From JABDDM01 sp038240295 (lineage in GTDB: Bacteria > Bacteroidota > Ignavibacteria > Palsa-1295), in the NCBI GenBank assembly GCA_038240295.1, contig JBBSDW010000028.1:1-24773 (forward strand): DNA of 24,773 bases. The letters run 5' to 3'. The notes below the pieces were generated by a model. The model was not told the origin of the DNA, ran no database searches, and saw only the letters and a program-made list of their open reading frames with translations. A program made the translations under genes and the position numbers. Positions 21,899 through 24,773 of this stretch are shown piece after piece (position 1 is the first letter of the stretch; each line of letters begins with the position of its first letter).

Positions 21899-22033
21899 GA
21901 GGGCTGGAATCACGGCTATTAGCCGAATCTGCGTGAGGCGGAACGTGAAGTATCCCGAATTCCGTTTAGTCGCCGCCTAAGTCTCAGAAACTGCTCCGCG
22001 AGCCCTTGTCGGCCTCACGAAATTCCAGCTTTT
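21899..22033 (+). ncRNA. candidate structured RNA or leader element upstream of the dehydrogenase gene
   Basis: The gap 21878-22075 folds unusually well on paper. An outer helix pairs GCTGGAAT (21903-21910) with ATTCCAGC (22022-22029), extendable with G-U pairs to 21899/22033. Inside it is a small hairpin CGGCT-ATT-AGCCG (21913-21925), then an inner helix CGTGAGGC (21932-21939) with GCCTCACG (22012-22019). Within that, CGGAA/TTCCG (21939-21943, 21960-21964) may form another stem. Only two bases separate the 3' strands of the outer and inner helices. It matches no riboswitch I know. It might be a cis-regulatory leader, a small RNA or just two imperfect repeats. Confidence 0.4.
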
Positions 22034-22048
22034 GGCGGCCTACGAAAC

Positions 22049-22060
22049 TTGAGCGCTCAA
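22049..22060. promoter_or_regulatory. perfect palindrome TTGAGCGCTCAA before the dehydrogenase start
   Basis: This 12-bp perfect palindrome lies 15 bp upstream of the ATG at 22076. Its first three bases would be the TTG start of a longer frame, which is a further reason to doubt that start. It could be a repressor operator or a small leader hairpin. Confidence 0.4.
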
Positions 22061-22075
22061 TTCTTCAGATCTTCA

Positions 22076-23320
22076 ATGGCCAATTCTGCTTCGACTCTCG
22101 CACACAAAACGACCAACGGATCACCGAAAAACGCAGCCGCTGGTGATGCGAATTCGAATGGAAATATGGAGAATATACACTCCGAAACGACGAAATCGGG
22201 CATTAAGCTCGATCTCTTCAATATGCTCGGCGAGCGCGATCACGAGCAGGTCGTCATCTGTTCCGATAAAGCGTCCGGATTAAAGGCGCTCATTGGCATC
22301 CATAATACCACGCTTGGACCCGCGCTTGGCGGTGCACGCATGTGGACTTATTCGAGCGACGCAGATGCGCTCAACGATGTCCTCCGACTCTCGCGCGGCA
22401 TGACCTTCAAAGCTGCCGTTGCAGGGCTGAATCTTGGCGGCGGGAAAGCCGTCATCGTGGGCGACCCACATACGCAGAAGACCGAGCAGCTCTTTCGCGC
22501 CTTCGGCCGGTTTGTCGAAGGACTTGGCGGGCGTTACATTACTGCTGAAGATGTCGGCACTTCGTTGCAGGAAATGGTATGGATTCGCAGTGAGACGAAA
22601 TATGTGACCGGCATTCCGGTCGAACTCGGTGGATCGGGTGACCCCTCTCCTGTTACCGCTTATGGCACCTACGTCGGCATCAAGGCCTGCGCTGCTGTTA
22701 AATATGGCAGCGACTCGCTCAAAGGCAAACGCGTTGCAATTCAGGGTGCGGGACATGTCGCCTCAACGCTTGCCATGCACCTGCACGAAGAAGGTGCGCT
22801 CGTAACGATCACCGATATCTATATGGATAAAGCGAAGGCGATCGCAAAAGAAACAAATGCGACGGTAGTCAAGCCGGAGGAAATTTATGAAGTCGATTGC
22901 GATATTTTCGCACCGGCTGCATTGGGCGGTGTCATCAACGATCGCACGATCGGACTGTTCAAATGCGATATTATCGCAGGCCCCTCGAACAATCAATTAG
23001 CCGAAGAAGAGAAACACGCGACGATGCTTCGCGATAAAGGCATCCTCTTCGCTCCCGATTATGTCATCAATGCCGGCGGACTTATCAATGTCGCGAACGA
23101 ACTCGAAGGTTATTCGCGTACACGTGCGATGGCACAGGCGCAGAATATCTACGATGTGCTTAAGCGCATTCTCCTGCACGCCAACGAGCACAACCTCACA
23201 ACGATCGAAGCTGCGAATCACATTGCCGAAGAGCGCATCAAAGCTGTAGGCCGCACCAAGCGAATCTACGCTTCCTCTTCCGAATTCAGCGGGCGCTTCG
23301 GAGAGTACTACCAGCGCTGA
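22076..23320 (+). CDS. Glu/Leu/Phe/Val dehydrogenase, leucine dehydrogenase-like
   Basis: This cytoplasmic NAD-dependent amino acid dehydrogenase (oxidative deamination of a branched-chain amino acid or its reversal) has the substrate domain first: GPALGGARMWTY, MTFKAAVAGLNLGGGKAVIVGDP with the catalytic Lys in GGGKA, and TAEDVGTS. The Rossmann domain follows (VAIQGAGHVASTLAMHLHEEGA), with PAALGGVIND and DYVINAGGLINVANE later. These residues match leucine dehydrogenase more than large glutamate dehydrogenases. The frame opens at a TTG (22049), but the ATG at 22076 is more natural. It gives 414 residues with a nonconserved Ser/Asn/Ala-rich leader of about 45 before the first conserved part. 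Another ATG at 22166 fits the family's usual N-terminus. It is followed by a hairpin. Confidence 0.88.
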   Translation: MANSASTLAHKTTNGSPKNAAAGDANSNGNMENIHSETTKSGIKLDLFNMLGERDHEQVVICSDKASGLKALIGIHNTTLGPALGGARMWTYSSDADALNDVLRLSRGMTFKAAVAGLNLGGGKAVIVGDPHTQKTEQLFRAFGRFVEGLGGRYITAEDVGTSLQEMVWIRSETKYVTGIPVELGGSGDPSPVTAYGTYVGIKACAAVKYGSDSLKGKRVAIQGAGHVASTLAMHLHEEGALVTITDIYMDKAKAIAKETNATVVKPEEIYEVDCDIFAPAALGGVINDRTIGLFKCDIIAGPSNNQLAEEEKHATMLRDKGILFAPDYVINAGGLINVANELEGYSRTRAMAQAQNIYDVLKRILLHANEHNLTTIEAANHIAEERIKAVGRTKRIYASSSEFSGRFGEYYQR

Positions 23321-23337
23321 TCCGCACGGATGTACTT

Positions 23338-23358
23338 TGAGACGTTGTGAACGTCTCA
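23338..23358 (+). terminator. hairpin downstream of the dehydrogenase gene
   Basis: TGAGACGTT-GTG-AACGTCTCA is a perfect 9-bp stem with a 3-base loop, 18 bp after the stop. The bases after it (TGTATTGTATTA) are T-rich but not a T-run, so termination may be partial. An ATCCG/CGGAT pair lies just upstream at about 23321-23332. Confidence 0.65.
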
Positions 23359-23409
23359 TGTATTGTATTATATGCCGATGCGTAATGCGATTATCGCACT
23401 GTTAGTCCC

Positions 23410-23527
23410 ATGAATTCGCAGAAATCGAATTCGCCATTGCGCCTGCAATTCCAAAAACTGTGGGGCCTCCGGCTTCGTCAGTGTCATTCTTCTTTCACTG
23501 CCTGCGACTGCCGTCGCACAGTTTGGT
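23410..23527 (+). pseudogene. signal-peptide frame of the outer-membrane-like gene
   Basis: ATG 23410 reads MNSQKSNSPLRLQFQKLW. In the next frame the text continues ASGFVSVILLSLPATAVAQFG directly into the 23528 ORF. Dropping one G from the run at 23462-23465 joins the two, giving a basic start, a hydrophobic core and an AVA-Q cleavage site. The real gene start is therefore probably 23410, and the frame break is an indel or an error. Confidence 0.6.
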
Positions 23528-23896
23528 ATGGGAGTAGGATTTGGAGTTGAGCGAGCACTGACTCGCAGTGCTGGCTACCAATGGATCATCCCCGCGAACT
23601 TCCAGTTACTATACCGAGCGGATCCGAATTTAGTCGCAACCCTTGATCTCGGCGCTGGAGCATATTCGCCTACACCCTTCGGCGATCGAACCGCTACTCC
23701 ACTGCCTGTCCTCTTTGGCTTTGAGCACCAAAATACCGGCAATGGAAGCCAACTCTTTTACGGTACACAGGCTGGAGTCCAGTTCATTCATCAATTCAAT
23801 GGCGCCTGGCTTGCGGAGCCTGCACTCCGGTTGGAGTTCGGTACAACGATCTTACCGAAGGGCGAGCGATTCAGAGGTGTGGTTTGGGGGGCATGA
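23528..23896 (+). CDS. truncated outer-membrane beta-barrel-like protein
   Basis: The 122-residue open frame has alternating hydrophobic/polar strands with Gly and aromatic residues (FQLLYRADPNLVATLDLGAG, LFGFEHQNTGNGSQLFYGTQAGVQF, WLAEPALRLEFGTTI). This is typical of small outer-membrane porin or opacity-type barrels. Its signal peptide lies upstream in another frame. The end (ERFRGVVWGA) falls at a G6 run (23885-23890). One base fewer would extend it by about 18 residues to 23951, but a barrel would need more strands, so the gene looks truncated. It overlaps the 3' end of the convergent BNR gene by about 106 bp, which suggests one of the two ends is not native. The family call is from strand pattern only. 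Confidence 0.5.
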   Translation: MGVGFGVERALTRSAGYQWIIPANFQLLYRADPNLVATLDLGAGAYSPTPFGDRTATPLPVLFGFEHQNTGNGSQLFYGTQAGVQFIHQFNGAWLAEPALRLEFGTTILPKGERFRGVVWGA

Positions 23897-24773
23897 TCAC
23901 AAGAGGCATACGAAAATAATGTGCGCAACCCCACCGAGTCGCATTCATTGACCACGAGTGTATCCTGTCGGACAGTCGCTAAGGAATGCGATAGTGAAAT
24001 AGAATAGGGGAATGCCGCAGATAGTGTGCCATCCCCGCCGTCGGTTGTTTTCCAGAGATCATAATTAGTATCAAGAGCATAAACGATTGCGCCGTTTGGT
24101 GTAGCGGCAATTCCGCGTTCGTTAAGATCGTATACAGCTTGCCACTGGTTTGCCTGAGGTCCCAGATTGTTATAGGGGCCGTCAATATCTTTCCATGTCA
24201 TCCCATTATCGGTGCTGCGCACCAAGCCCTTCTCATCCGTATAGTAATAGGCCTCAGTTTCACTGAGCTTTTTAACCATTCGATATTGGGCGTAAATCGC
24301 GCAACCTGATATAACTAAACAACCCACAAGTACCTTCGAAGGGCGAAACATTTCCGTCCATGTGGTTCCAACGTCTGTTGACTTATAGATCGGGTTAACC
24401 TCACATGGTGTATGTGCTCTTATACTGTCATCGACACCTATCGCATAAACATCTTTACCATATGGTTGAAGAATAAAATCAAGCATAATAAGAGTAGGGA
24501 ACCGTCCGCTCGTGCGCCACGATACACCGAGATTTGTAGTTTCGGGAAATCCGCCCGAGTTTATATAAGTAGAGGTGATCACGACGTTATCCAGGTTTCC
24601 ATGGACGATTCCGGCACCCTCTGACTGCCCGATGGGCATCCATTGACATCTCACCCCCCCCCCGTCGGAAGAGAGAAGTAACCCCTGCACACTGGGTATT
24701 CCGACAGAATCGACATAGAAGCCAGGTCCCGCTGCCATGAAAGCACCCTTAGCATACACACTCAAGAATGACG
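23791..24773 (-). CDS. BNR/Asp-box repeat surface protein (N-terminus beyond window, C-terminus uncertain)
   Basis: The frame is open from the right edge of the window. The TTG at 24765 is probably internal. It holds several Asp-boxes (SxDxGxTW): SSDGG near residue 33, KSTDVGTTW near 129, RSTDNGMTW near 184 and KTTDGGDGT near 240. These mark a beta-propeller of the sialidase/VPS10/YCF48-type superfamily, usually secreted in Bacteroidota. Boxes recur about every 50-60 residues, fitting a propeller blade. The last ~55 residues (from about DSVGLRTLF) are antisense to the barrel gene and do not look like propeller, so the natural end may have been lost by a rearrangement. No sorting domain is visible in this frame. 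Role unknown. Confidence 0.7.
   Translation of the reverse strand, partial: SFLSVYAKGAFMAAGPGFYVDSVGIPSVQGLLLSSDGGGVRCQWMPIGQSEGAGIVHGNLDNVVITSTYINSGGFPETTNLGVSWRTSGRFPTLIMLDFILQPYGKDVYAIGVDDSIRAHTPCEVNPIYKSTDVGTTWTEMFRPSKVLVGCLVISGCAIYAQYRMVKKLSETEAYYYTDEKGLVRSTDNGMTWKDIDGPYNNLGPQANQWQAVYDLNERGIAATPNGAIVYALDTNYDLWKTTDGGDGTLSAAFPYSISLSHSLATVRQDTLVVNECDSVGLRTLFSYASCDHAPQTTPLNRSPFGKIVVPNSNRSAGSASQAPLN
24654..24663 (-). repeat. G10 homopolymer inside the BNR gene
   Basis: Ten C on the plus strand read as GAC GGG GGG GGG GTG in the gene, encoding D-G-G-G-V within an Asp-box. One base more or less would shift the downstream frame. Confidence 0.95.

Noticed and set aside
1..24773. CRISPR arrays, tRNA or rRNA genes, insertion sequences and integrases
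   Set aside because: I looked for regularly spaced repeats, cloverleaf-like segments, rRNA-like sequence and transposase motifs and saw none.

Overview
The window looks like a chromosomal segment from a bacterium of the Bacteroidota/Chlorobi (FCB) group. I lean towards a Kapabacteria- or Ignavibacteria-like lineage, but that is inference. It rests on a Por/type IX-like C-terminal sorting domain on a secreted protease, many signal-peptide and lipoprotein genes with weak or absent Shine-Dalgarno sequences, Bacteroidota-style HipA-family genes with a zinc-finger-like N-terminus, and an AT-hook protein. No rRNA, tRNA, CRISPR array or insertion sequence was seen.

Layout. 1-3753 (minus): a tightly overlapping run of a HEAT-repeat/cyclophilin secreted protein, phosphate acetyltransferase (pta) and SurE, the last cut by the left edge. 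3944-8129 (plus): two adjacent D-Ala-D-Ala-ligase-like ATP-grasp enzymes, a GNAT acetyltransferase and a lysine 2,3-aminomutase, ended by a strong hairpin. This may be a beta-lysine peptide or osmolyte route. 8212-10410 (minus): two secreted-protein genes, one a metzincin-like protease with a sorting domain, broken by three frame changes in the same direction. 10535-12162 (minus): a tripartite HipB-HipS-HipT toxin-antitoxin operon. Three near-identical palindromic operators lie upstream at exact 40-bp spacing. 12321-14829 (plus): a compact operon of MTA/SAH nucleosidase, glycine C-acetyltransferase (kbl) and a second GNAT.

14909-17177: a Spy/CpxP-like periplasmic protein, two small lipoproteins and a PolB-like 3'-5' exonuclease. 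17227-18720: an unfamiliar two-gene minus-strand cassette, followed by a repeat-bearing intergenic region with tandem mini-ORFs. 18771-20357 (minus): an AT-hook/winged-helix-like DNA-binding protein and a secreted protein. 20792-23320 (plus): a YdcF/SanA-family membrane protein and a leucine/glutamate-type dehydrogenase, with a strongly foldable intergenic stretch between them. 23410-24773: a broken outer-membrane-like gene overlapping, tail to tail, a BNR (Asp-box) repeat surface protein that carries a G10 tract and runs off the right edge.

The most interesting parts are the KamA/ATP-grasp/GNAT cassette, the hipBST operon with its phased operators, the duplicated mini-ORF region, the AT-hook protein, and the repeated homopolymer frame breaks in surface or secreted genes. 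Those breaks may be sequencing artefacts, decay or phase switching.
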